The position numbers and the translations under genes are program-made. 64,000 nt of DNA from Thelonectria olida (lineage: Eukaryota; Ascomycota; Sordariomycetes; Hypocreales; Nectriaceae). A model generated the notes under the pieces. It made no database searches and had not been told where the DNA came from. It saw only the letters and a list, made by a program, of their open reading frames with translations. Shown here in pieces: positions 10,486-17,885 of the stretch (its first letter is position 1; each line of letters opens with the position of its first letter). Where the stretch lies: positions 1,488,001 to 1,552,000 of the forward strand of contig JAGPYM010000004.1 in NCBI GenBank assembly GCA_020736575.1, written 5' to 3'.

Positions 10486-12057
10486 TCATTGCTGCTGTCC
10501 AGCCAAGCCCGTTTCCCAAATCAAAACAATGACGCTGTCCATGATATCCTCCTCACTCCTCTTGAACGACGGCGTGTCCTCCGCCGCCCCGCGCTTCACA
10601 TACGCCTGCCACACATCGCCATGGTTGCCCACGGCCGAGTCCACCAGCCGCCACACGTTGCGCCGCCCCGTCCAGAACAGCACTTTGCGCTGGATCGCGT
10701 CCTCGTCGACGCTCACGGGGCCGATGACCGACTTGTGCGACGGCGCCGGCGCCGACGTAGGCATGTCGGCCATGTTCATGCCGTCCGGGTACTCGGTGAT
10801 GGTGTACCCGTTGACCAGCACCCAGTTGTCGCGGAACCGGTAGCGCCGCAGGAAGCACGCCTCGCCGCACACGTCGGCGACCAGGTGCGCGACGCTCGGC
10901 GTCAGCCGGTGCCGCTCGTCGGAGTGGTGCAGCGCCAGCGGCTGCACGCCCGTCTCGTAGCTGTCGGTGCGCTCGGCGTACTCGTCGTTGTCGCTGGGCG
11001 AGTAGAAGCTGGGCAGCACGCGCATCGTCATCTTGGTGTGCTGGGTGACGCAGTCCTGCAGCATGCTGTCCCAGCGCTTCTCGTCCGAGTTGCCGTCGGG
11101 GGCGCCCTGGAAGCAGGGCAGCTCGGGGATGTGCGATACGGCGGCGCGCGTGAGGAAGACGGCGCCGCCGCCGTACGTGGTGACGAAGCCCTGGCCGATG
11201 GCCCAGTCGGAGCGCTCGCTGGGCAGGCCGATGTAGAGCTCGTCGTCCGAGTTGTAGGAGAACAGGCGCCGCTGCAGGTACGACAGGTTGGGCAGGAAGA
11301 TCTTCTCGTCGAGGATGCCGTACCACTTCTTGTGCTGGCCCTTTGAGGCGAGGGTTGCGCTGAAGTCCTTGATGATCTGGAGCATGCCCAGGTAGCGCTG
11401 GGCGGCCGACATGTGCGCCGTCGACGTGGTAACGTAGGCGTCGATGCCGTGGAACTTGAGGATCTCGCTGAGCTCGGCCACCTGGTGGTCCTTTGCCATG
11501 TCGAGGACGAGGATGAAGGTGGCGCCGTTTCCGTACCTGTTGCCGCCCGTCATCCAGCGCGCCCAGTCCTTGACCATTGCGAATTCGGCCTCCATGACCT
11601 GCAGATAGGTGGTCGACACGGCAAACAGGAAGTCCGAGGCGTCGACCTGGTGCGGCAGCGGGCTCTCGGGCACGACGACGTCAAGCTGCATCTGGGCGAC
11701 GAGCTCTCGACGCTTGGGGGTGTCGACATTGACGAAGCGGAACTCGTTGGAGTGGAATTCGGCGTCGATATTCGTAACTGAAGCGAACTCGGAGCCCTGC
11801 TCGAGGGTTCGCATCCTCCACGCGGTCCACGCGATGTTATTCGTTAAGCCATACTGCTTCTTGAGGCGGCTGAGATACTGCTCCTCGGCAGTGGGACCCT
11901 GCGTGTCCAATTCCGCCTCGTCGATCTTGATGTTCCTGATCTGGGCCTGCGACATGCGCTGAGTGTGTAGAAAGAGAACGACAACAAGTATAACCAGAAC
12001 CAAGCGGGTTACCTTTGAGGGAAGGGGGAGGGGGAGGGGGCCGGTGAGCACGACCAT
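10486..12057 (-). CDS. Type II membrane glycosyltransferase, GT31/fringe-like
   Basis: A single exon of 523 aa. A short cytosolic tail (1-15) is followed by one membrane helix (about 16-31), as in type II Golgi transferases. The lumenal domain includes a nucleotide-sugar-type core: WYGILDEKIFLPNLSYL at 245-261, then LYIGLPSERSDW and a GGGAVFLTRAA segment, which match the order seen in fungal fringe/galactosyltransferase-like (GT31, DUF604) proteins. In those proteins the first segment normally carries an acidic DDD/DxD metal-binding triad; here it reads D250-E251-K252. The C-terminal third (after about 370) is fungal-specific. The gene is unusually GC-rich at third positions compared with its neighbours. 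A possible cryptic intron (gtaacc...ctcag) would delete the membrane helix, so I keep it as coding. Acceptor and donor sugars are unknown. Confidence 0.72.
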   Translation of the reverse strand: MVVLTGPLPLPLPSKVTRLVLVILVVVLFLHTQRMSQAQIRNIKIDEAELDTQGPTAEEQYLSRLKKQYGLTNNIAWTAWRMRTLEQGSEFASVTNIDAEFHSNEFRFVNVDTPKRRELVAQMQLDVVVPESPLPHQVDASDFLFAVSTTYLQVMEAEFAMVKDWARWMTGGNRYGNGATFILVLDMAKDHQVAELSEILKFHGIDAYVTTSTAHMSAAQRYLGMLQIIKDFSATLASKGQHKKWYGILDEKIFLPNLSYLQRRLFSYNSDDELYIGLPSERSDWAIGQGFVTTYGGGAVFLTRAAVSHIPELPCFQGAPDGNSDEKRWDSMLQDCVTQHTKMTMRVLPSFYSPSDNDEYAERTDSYETGVQPLALHHSDERHRLTPSVAHLVADVCGEACFLRRYRFRDNWVLVNGYTITEYPDGMNMADMPTSAPAPSHKSVIGPVSVDEDAIQRKVLFWTGRRNVWRLVDSAVGNHGDVWQAYVKRGAAEDTPSFKRSEEDIMDSVIVLIWETGLAGQQQ

Positions 12058-13007
12058 GGTGATGTTTAAATAAAGCTGGAAAGAATGAAATGCAAATCAC
12101 CAGATCGCAGCGATCTGGCCAAAGCAGAAGAACAAGAAGAAAGGAGTGACTTGAGGTGGGAGAGAAGGGGATCTGGAAGTGAAGGAGAGTGTTACCAGTG
12201 ACGGGCCTGCATACTGGGACGAAGCACCAAGAGAAGAGAATCACACAAGACGGGCGAGACGAGGGGACAAACTACGAGTCGAGCATCTGGCGTCACATCG
12301 GGCAGCGGGGGAGAGAGATTTAAGTTAAAACAGGGCCTTTACAATGAACGAGGGGAGAGCCTGATCACAAAGGATGCAATTTGTGGCACATGCGACAATG
12401 ACAAGAGAGCGTCAACTGCAAGTCCCTTGGCTAATATAAATGGAGCGAGTGGTGGGTCGATCATCCTTCAGCCCAGTGTGAAACCGTTCGCCCCGGTTTC
12501 AATGAGCATGGGAGAGCCGTCATGGGAAAAGAGAAAGGAGGGGACCGAGGGGTATCATGGTGGGAGCAATTTAACCCAGACCAGGGCCGCTCCATTGTGG
12601 CCTGGTCATTGGGCCTCTTGTCATGAGCCATGCAAGGTACCAAAAGACGATGACATGCCCAGTCGAAGAGAGGAAGGGATATTCAGGAACAGGGAGACAT
12701 AGCGGGGGGTTGCAGTTGTCGTCATTGGACGGCATGTAAGTTGCGTGTATTGGTCCCTAGCTATGATGTAGGACTATCCTCCAACTGTCCCGCAACTGGC
12801 ACCTACCTGTTACCTACCTGTTATCCATGTCTAATACTGTGCCCTGTTTGATCATGGTGTGGCTATGGGATGTGGGATTGATCAAGTTAATTAGGTACCA
12901 CATAGACCGACACGTCTAGTCAGCAGCTAGCGTCTGCGAATGCGCGGATAAGCCGATTCTAATAAGATTTGAAAACTGGACAATGGCATGGCATGGCATC
13001 CCAGTCC
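12058..13007. other. Intergenic region, no gene seen
   Basis: About 950 bases between the glycosyltransferase start and the SLATT stop. I see no coding sequence, only scattered short direct repeats such as two copies of a TTACCTACCTG-like unit near 12805-12830. The promoter of the glycosyltransferase must lie at its left end. Confidence 0.5.
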
Positions 13008-13844
13008 TCATTTTTCAGCGTCAGCGTTTGATGAACCCCCACCGCCTCTGTTCATCGCCTTGGACACCTTGATCGTTGGGGCAGGTCCGGGCGCAGGCGC
13101 GGACGTGGTCGTAGACGTGGTTGCGGGCGGTGGCAGAGCGGGTACGAAGCGTCGTCCCGCCTGGATGCCCTGGCTCGTCGTGTAAGTCGGAGGCTTGTTG
13201 GCCAGCACAATGGCCTTTGCACTCTGATACAGATCGAAGCACTCGGCAAGAACCTGGTCAAGGGTGTGATCGGCGGGGATCATGGCAGCGTCCAGGATCT
13301 CTCGGATATGGTCTTCCACTTCTTCATACTCTGCCATGTCGTACCAATAACGGTCCGGAAGGCCACTGTTGTGCAGAAAGGCGAGAAAGCCGGCAATGAC
13401 GGTGTTGGCGGCGCCTAGAACGGTGATGGGCGTGCCGCGTTCAAGGCTCATCGAGCCCAGGGCAGTGAGGGTCGCTCCAAGGAGAAGTTGTAATATCATG
13501 AGGGTCCATCGCGCAATGCTAGTCATATGAAAGACGTAGAAGGCCTTGGTGCGTTGAGAGATGACAGCCCTGTAGAGTCCCTGTGGAAGTCCCTTTGGCG
13601 GCCACCACCAGCTTTTGGGGTGGACAGGCGCCTGGTGTTCGGCGTCCCTGATGGCTCCCACGCCGTGGGCGAAGACAGTCCACTCAGAGTGGCTGAGGAA
13701 CCTGTGACGAGGGATGTGACAATCGCTGAGAGAATGTGAGGTCGGTTTAGGGCTGACACCACCATTGTTCCGTTTGTCAGATGCCGGAGGAGGATCGTTT
13801 GAGCGAGGGATGGGGACTTCAGTGTCCGAGCTGTGCTTCGGCAT
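13008..13844 (-). CDS. Fungal SLATT-domain membrane protein
   Basis: A single exon of 278 aa. A Pro/Ser-rich N-terminus (1-75) is followed by a conserved amphipathic region and two close membrane helices: about 113-133 (WTLMILQLLLGATLTALGS) and about 140-160 (ITVLGAANTVIAGFLAFLHN), then the diagnostic stretch GLPDRYWYDMAEYEEVEDHIREIL. This is the pattern of the fungal SLATT family (SMODS and SLOG-associating 2TM effector domain). In bacteria SLATT proteins are predicted pore-forming effectors of nucleotide-signal defence systems; fungal members are largely uncharacterised. The tail (225-278) is Pro/Ala/Thr-rich. The recognition is from the helix pair and following motif, not from a search. 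No cyclase or SLOG partner is adjacent. It lies about 6.5 kb from an NLR-like gene. Confidence 0.75.
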   Translation of the reverse strand: MPKHSSDTEVPIPRSNDPPPASDKRNNGGVSPKPTSHSLSDCHIPRHRFLSHSEWTVFAHGVGAIRDAEHQAPVHPKSWWWPPKGLPQGLYRAVISQRTKAFYVFHMTSIARWTLMILQLLLGATLTALGSMSLERGTPITVLGAANTVIAGFLAFLHNSGLPDRYWYDMAEYEEVEDHIREILDAAMIPADHTLDQVLAECFDLYQSAKAIVLANKPPTYTTSQGIQAGRRFVPALPPPATTSTTTSAPAPGPAPTIKVSKAMNRGGGGSSNADAEK

Positions 13845-14586
13845 TGCAATGGCGCTAATACAGGGAGAGACGAGTTGTGGAATAGGCTGAAACCGAGGGG
13901 CGGTAGTGACAGACGTCGCGACGTGTTGAAACGATCCTGTTCATGCGTTTTAGAAATGAGCGGTGCACGGAACTTCTAGAATGTACCTAGTGTAAGGTGC
14001 GAAGACTCACGTATGGATTTGCTAGCCGTACCGACGGCAGGATTCGGTAATGAGTGTTCGAGATGGAAACGCTGGACAAATGAAGAAGAGAAAATGTTTG
14101 GTGTTGCAAACAATAACAATAACAAGGACGGGGACAGAGGGCAGGAGGTGTTCCCATCTAGCTCTTTCCCATCTTAATGCTCCGAATAGTCATGAAGCAG
14201 GAGCCAACAAAAAATTAACTATTATTATTAGTTGAGAAGGGACAATTCAAATAGACTGCTGAGTGCCTAGAGGCCAATCAAGACTCGATCTGAACGAGAA
14301 AAGGTCTCAGTATTTTTTGCGATTGGGTGCAACAAGGCCAGTCTCGCGTCTATCAGGCGACACCCACCCGACACAGGGACACAACTAGCACTTCCAGAAG
14401 AACTGATCTCCTTTGTTTGAAAGAGGAAGAATCAACCCCATGGACGTCTCTTTAAACTCTCCCCAAATATAGAATACCTTAAGCATAGAGTTAGGGCGTG
14501 TTAGGTATGCACGAACCCATCTTTGAAGGCCGTGTTTCAAACTCGTTTGCTCACGTCTCACGTGTCCATTATTGACCTCGAAATTA

Positions 14587-14592
14587 TTAGCC
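14587..14592 (-). promoter_or_regulatory. Candidate XlnR/Xyr1 site upstream of GH43
   Basis: TTAGCC here is the reverse complement of GGCTAA, the core motif bound by the xylanase regulators XlnR/Xyr1 in Aspergillus and Trichoderma. It lies about 590 bases before the GH43 ATG. The six-base motif is common by chance, so the support is mainly the target gene class and the second copy downstream. Confidence 0.3.
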
Positions 14593-14730
14593 TGAATGAA
14601 TCTTGTTCTAGACAAGAAGGTGGATCTCGGTGTCTGACACTCCGGCTTGAGTTGCGTGCTCGAACTGGCAACTCTTCGAGCTCGAGGCAAGCTTGGGTAC
14701 TTGGACATTCAATTGTTTCGGTTCATGTCT

Positions 14731-14736
14731 TTAGCC
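14731..14736 (-). promoter_or_regulatory. Second candidate XlnR/Xyr1 site upstream of GH43
   Basis: A second TTAGCC, same orientation, 144 bases after the first and about 445 bases before the GH43 ATG. Paired sites are usual in xylanolytic promoters, which fits a GH43 gene; binding is untested. Confidence 0.3.
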
Positions 14737-15181
14737 TAATATCGTGCAAGGGGATTCCACCTCCTCCTGGAAGTGTAAGATCCCGTATAACTAGCCGTAT
14801 TACCTTATAAAGGTTAACTTATACCTTGACTGATGATCCGATGAGGGGTATCATCCAGCCAGACTCTCGCATCAAGCCTAAATGTTACGTGGGGAAGCGG
14901 AGATGAATGCTCGGGAGGAGAGCAACAAGCCGTTTATCCGGAGTATAGAATGTAACTCTGCTTCATCGAGAAGAAACATCGCTGTAATATCGTTCGAGAA
15001 TGTGGTCAAAAAGTGCAAGATTGGCCGTCAAGGCGTGAGGACTCAGAAGATCGCCGGACCAACATTGGATAGATGCAGCCGATTCAACCGGACCCGAGTA
15101 GAATAAATAGCCATTCGATCCGTTCAAAACCAACTCTACGAAATTTCATAGGATGAGTCATAATTGTATGACACTCTCAAA

Positions 15182-16918
15182 ATGATGTTCTATCGTGGGT
15201 TGTTGTTATTCCTTTCCCCTTTCTGTGCACTAGCACAAACATCCCCAACCCATAACCAAAGGACATACACCAACCCGGTCTTACCTGGTTGGCACTCTGA
15301 TCCATCCTGTATCCAACATGAAGGAACCTTCTTCTGCGTCACATCGACATTCATTGCCTTCCCTGGTCTTCCGGTCTACGCCTCCAGAGACTTGGTAAAC
15401 TGGAAGCTCATCAGCCATGTCTGGAACCGCGACAGCCAACTCCCGGGAGTCAGCTGGAATACTACCGGCCAGCAAGACGGCATGTATGCACCTACCATAA
15501 GACACCATGGCGGAGAGTTCTACGTGGCTTGCGAGTATCTCGGCATAGAAGGGGGCATCATTGGTGTCATCTTCAAGACCACCGACCCCTTTAACGATGC
15601 CGCATGGAGCGACCCTGTCATATTCCGACCAAACCACATCGACCCAGATCTCTTTTGGGATGATGACGGAAAGGTCTACATGGCTACGCATGGCATCACT
15701 CTGCAGGAGATTGACCTGGAAACTGGAGAGCTTAGCGACGAGCTCAACATTTGGAACGGAACTGGCGGTGTTTGGCCGGAAGGACCACACATCTACAAGA
15801 AAGACGGCTGGTATTATCTGATGATTGCTGAGGGTGGAACTGGAGCCGATCACTCGATAACTATTGCGCGAGCTCGCAGCATTACTGGACCTTACAGGGC
15901 TTACAAGAACAACCCCATCCTGACGAACCGCGGCACCGACGAGTTGTTCCAAACCGTCGGCCATGGCGACCTGTTTCAAGACACCAAGGGGAATTGGTGG
16001 GGAATGTGCCTGTCGACTCGCACAGGACCGTCATTCGATATCTCTCCAATGGGACGCGAAGCTGTCTTGTTCAACGCCACTTGGGATAAAGGCGAGTGGC
16101 CTATTCTCCAACCCGTCCGCGGACGGATGCCCGGGTCCAAACTACCTCAAGAGAACCGTCGTGTTCGGGGAAGTGGACCATGGGCTTCAGATGACGACAA
16201 CTATAGTTTTCTCCGAAGTTCGACAATCCCAAAACACTTTGTTCACCAGCGTGTTCCTAGAGAAGGCGCCTTTGTCGTGACAAAAAGGGGGCTCGAGGTC
16301 ACGCCTAGTCGAAACAACGTTACTGGTGAACTTCTTGCCGACTCGGTCATTGAACTCACTGGTCAGCGAGGTCTTTCCTTCATTGGACGTCGTCAGACTC
16401 ATACACTGTTCAAATTCCACGTTGACGTCAGCTTCAATCCGCTATTAGACGGCCAAGAAGCAGGAGTTACCATTTTCAGAACACAGCTTGACCACATCGA
16501 CCTCGGCATTGTGCGCCTACCGAAAGGTTCCGATAAAGGCAAGGCATCTCAAATTGTCTTTCGACTTCGGGCAGAAGGGCCAGCTGCTCCAGGCACGAAG
16601 ACCATCCCCGTGCCAAGGGATTGGCTGAACAAGTCGATTCGGCTGAATATCGAGGCAAATAATGCTACACATTACACGTTGGCCGCTGAGCCTGCTGAAC
16701 GCCCAAAGAAGAGAATGATCATCGGGGAGGTCTCTGCCAAGGTGGTGAGCGGTGGTCAGGGAACTTTTGTTGGTAGCCTAGTCGGCGTCTTTGCTACTTG
16801 TAACGGAGCTGGTTCTGGAGCAGACTGTCCACGAGGTGAGAAGGCCTATTTTAAGAATTGGATCTTTGAAGGCACTGCGCAGCAGATATCCCTAACCGAG
16901 TTCTACCCATCGCGTTGA
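15182..16918 (+). CDS. Secreted GH43 glycosidase (beta-xylosidase/alpha-L-arabinofuranosidase type)
   Basis: A single exon of 578 aa from the ATG ATG at 15182; the frame reaches further upstream only from a TTG. Residues 1-19 form a signal peptide (hydrophobic GLLLFLSPFCALA, likely cut before QTS). The five-bladed propeller of GH43 starts at TYTNPVLPGWHSDPSC. The three catalytic acids are visible: Asp40 (general base, HSDP), Asp155 (pKa modulator, HIDPDLFWDDDG) and Glu201 (general acid, VWPEGPHIYKKDGWYY). After about residue 330 comes a second beta-rich domain of the kind found in XynB-type beta-xylosidases. Such enzymes remove xylose or arabinose from xylo-oligosaccharides outside the cell. 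The exact specificity (xylosidase against arabinofuranosidase) cannot be fixed by eye. It stands alone between non-coding stretches, with no other hydrolase or sugar transporter beside it. Confidence 0.92.
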   Translation: MMFYRGLLLFLSPFCALAQTSPTHNQRTYTNPVLPGWHSDPSCIQHEGTFFCVTSTFIAFPGLPVYASRDLVNWKLISHVWNRDSQLPGVSWNTTGQQDGMYAPTIRHHGGEFYVACEYLGIEGGIIGVIFKTTDPFNDAAWSDPVIFRPNHIDPDLFWDDDGKVYMATHGITLQEIDLETGELSDELNIWNGTGGVWPEGPHIYKKDGWYYLMIAEGGTGADHSITIARARSITGPYRAYKNNPILTNRGTDELFQTVGHGDLFQDTKGNWWGMCLSTRTGPSFDISPMGREAVLFNATWDKGEWPILQPVRGRMPGSKLPQENRRVRGSGPWASDDDNYSFLRSSTIPKHFVHQRVPREGAFVVTKRGLEVTPSRNNVTGELLADSVIELTGQRGLSFIGRRQTHTLFKFHVDVSFNPLLDGQEAGVTIFRTQLDHIDLGIVRLPKGSDKGKASQIVFRLRAEGPAAPGTKTIPVPRDWLNKSIRLNIEANNATHYTLAAEPAERPKKRMIIGEVSAKVVSGGQGTFVGSLVGVFATCNGAGSGADCPRGEKAYFKNWIFEGTAQQISLTEFYPSR

Positions 16919-17272
16919 AGGCGAGAATAAGGCGAAGGGTAATTCTAGTCACAATTAGTAATGGTGGTGTAGCAGCAACGCAACATTGTTCCATAGCCAT
17001 TCTAAACATAGGAGACACATTGGAATCATATCCTAGTAGTTGCTCGATATTCTCTGCATGTTCGTAACGATTCTTTACTATAAAACCTGACCATATATTG
17101 CAAACAAGTCCGAAATCCGTCAAAGTATATTATATCTTGCAAATGTGCATCTTGCTCTCTCCACTTGGTATTACGACTTCTTTATTAGGGAAACGGAGGC
17201 GAGACGTATCTTCACCATCATCAATAGTGAGCATGTCAGTATCAACGAAGTCTCGGCTTGATCCGATCATGA
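16919..17272. other. Intergenic, no gene seen
   Basis: About 350 AT-rich bases after the GH43 stop, with no coding signal that I can support. If the remnant that follows was once a full gene, its missing 5' part would have lain here, but no protein similarity remains visible. Confidence 0.4.
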
Positions 17273-17596
17273 TCCTCCCTCATTGCCAAGAAGAACTTTG
17301 ACCCGGACATTGCTCGCATCATTGACTCACCGCACCATTTCCCTAACAGTGAAGAGCCTATGGAATACCAATACTGGGGTTCTCGGCTTCTCGACTTGTA
17401 CGACGAGCTCGAGAATCCAACCCCGCGAGGGTATTTCGAGAAGTGGCTTGAGCGGAAGAGCGGTGCGAGATATGTGATGATGGCGACTCTTGCGGGAGTC
17501 GTCATCGCCATATTGCTTGGATTCTGTGGCCTGATGGTGAGCATCTTCCAAGCTTGGGTTGGTTGGCAACAGTGGAAGCATCCTCAAAAGGATTAG
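17273..17596 (+). pseudogene. C-terminal remnant of a fungal accessory membrane protein
   Basis: The open frame runs 107 codons from just after a TGA (17270..17272) to a TAG. The translation has the look of a conserved protein tail: an acidic-aromatic region with YQYWGSRLLDLYDELENP, then a basic linker and one strong membrane helix (MATLAGVVIAILLGFCGLMV), ending near WQQWKHPQ. Many large fungal accessory proteins of unknown function end in this way, with a GSRL-type motif and a single helix followed by a short tail. There is no good start: the first ATG (17360) falls inside the conserved part, and no upstream exon can be recognised. I therefore call it a truncated gene. It could instead be the last exon of a gene whose upstream exons I failed to see. 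Confidence 0.45.
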
Positions 17597-17855
17597 AAGA
17601 GAAGAAACCAAGAGATGGTTAGGAAGTGCAGAGGTCTGATTAAGACAATAACTAGATGAAACTGTGCATTTCTTTTCAAAATCCTTGCAGCAAGCTCCAA
17701 TATGCTCCCTTCTCAGTAGGCGTTGTGAATCGTGGGTCGTGGGTTGTGCAAGGCGGCACCCTTTCGAGGAGCTTCTCACCGCTTTTCAACAAAGCGGCAG
17801 AATTCCCAAAAGTTTAGTCCCACCTCACTTTTTGCATCTTGAGAGGACCAGCGCA

Positions 17856-17885
17856 ATGATTTTTTTATGCATCGTTCGCTACTGA
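17856..17885 (+). other. Upstream ORF overlapping the first Trm1 start codon
   Basis: A nine-codon reading frame (ATG at 17856, TGA at 17883..17885) starts 11 bases before the upstream Trm1 ATG at 17867 and overlaps it in another frame. If the mRNA begins upstream, ribosomes starting here would bypass the first Trm1 ATG and could reinitiate at the internal one (18041). Confidence 0.35.

Larger units (their letters stand above)
13845..15181. other. Upstream region of the GH43 gene and of SLATT
   Basis: About 1.3 kb between divergent genes, with no convincing coding sequence. It is richer in A+T than the flanking genes. It contains two TTAGCC motifs (reverse GGCTAA) and one GTGGGG (14889..14894, fits the CreA SYGGRG consensus). 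An AATAAATAG box at about 15101-15110, some 75 bases before the GH43 ATG, could serve as a TATA-type element. Confidence 0.5.

Noticed and set aside
10438..11346. 302-codon plus-strand frame opposite the glycosyltransferase
   Set aside because: It is a shadow of the very GC-rich minus-strand gene; its Arg/Val/His-rich translation has no motif.
11950..12012. Possible intron in the glycosyltransferase N-terminus (gtaacc...ctcag)
   Set aside because: Removing it deletes the only membrane anchor of an otherwise typical type II transferase, and no clear branch site is seen.
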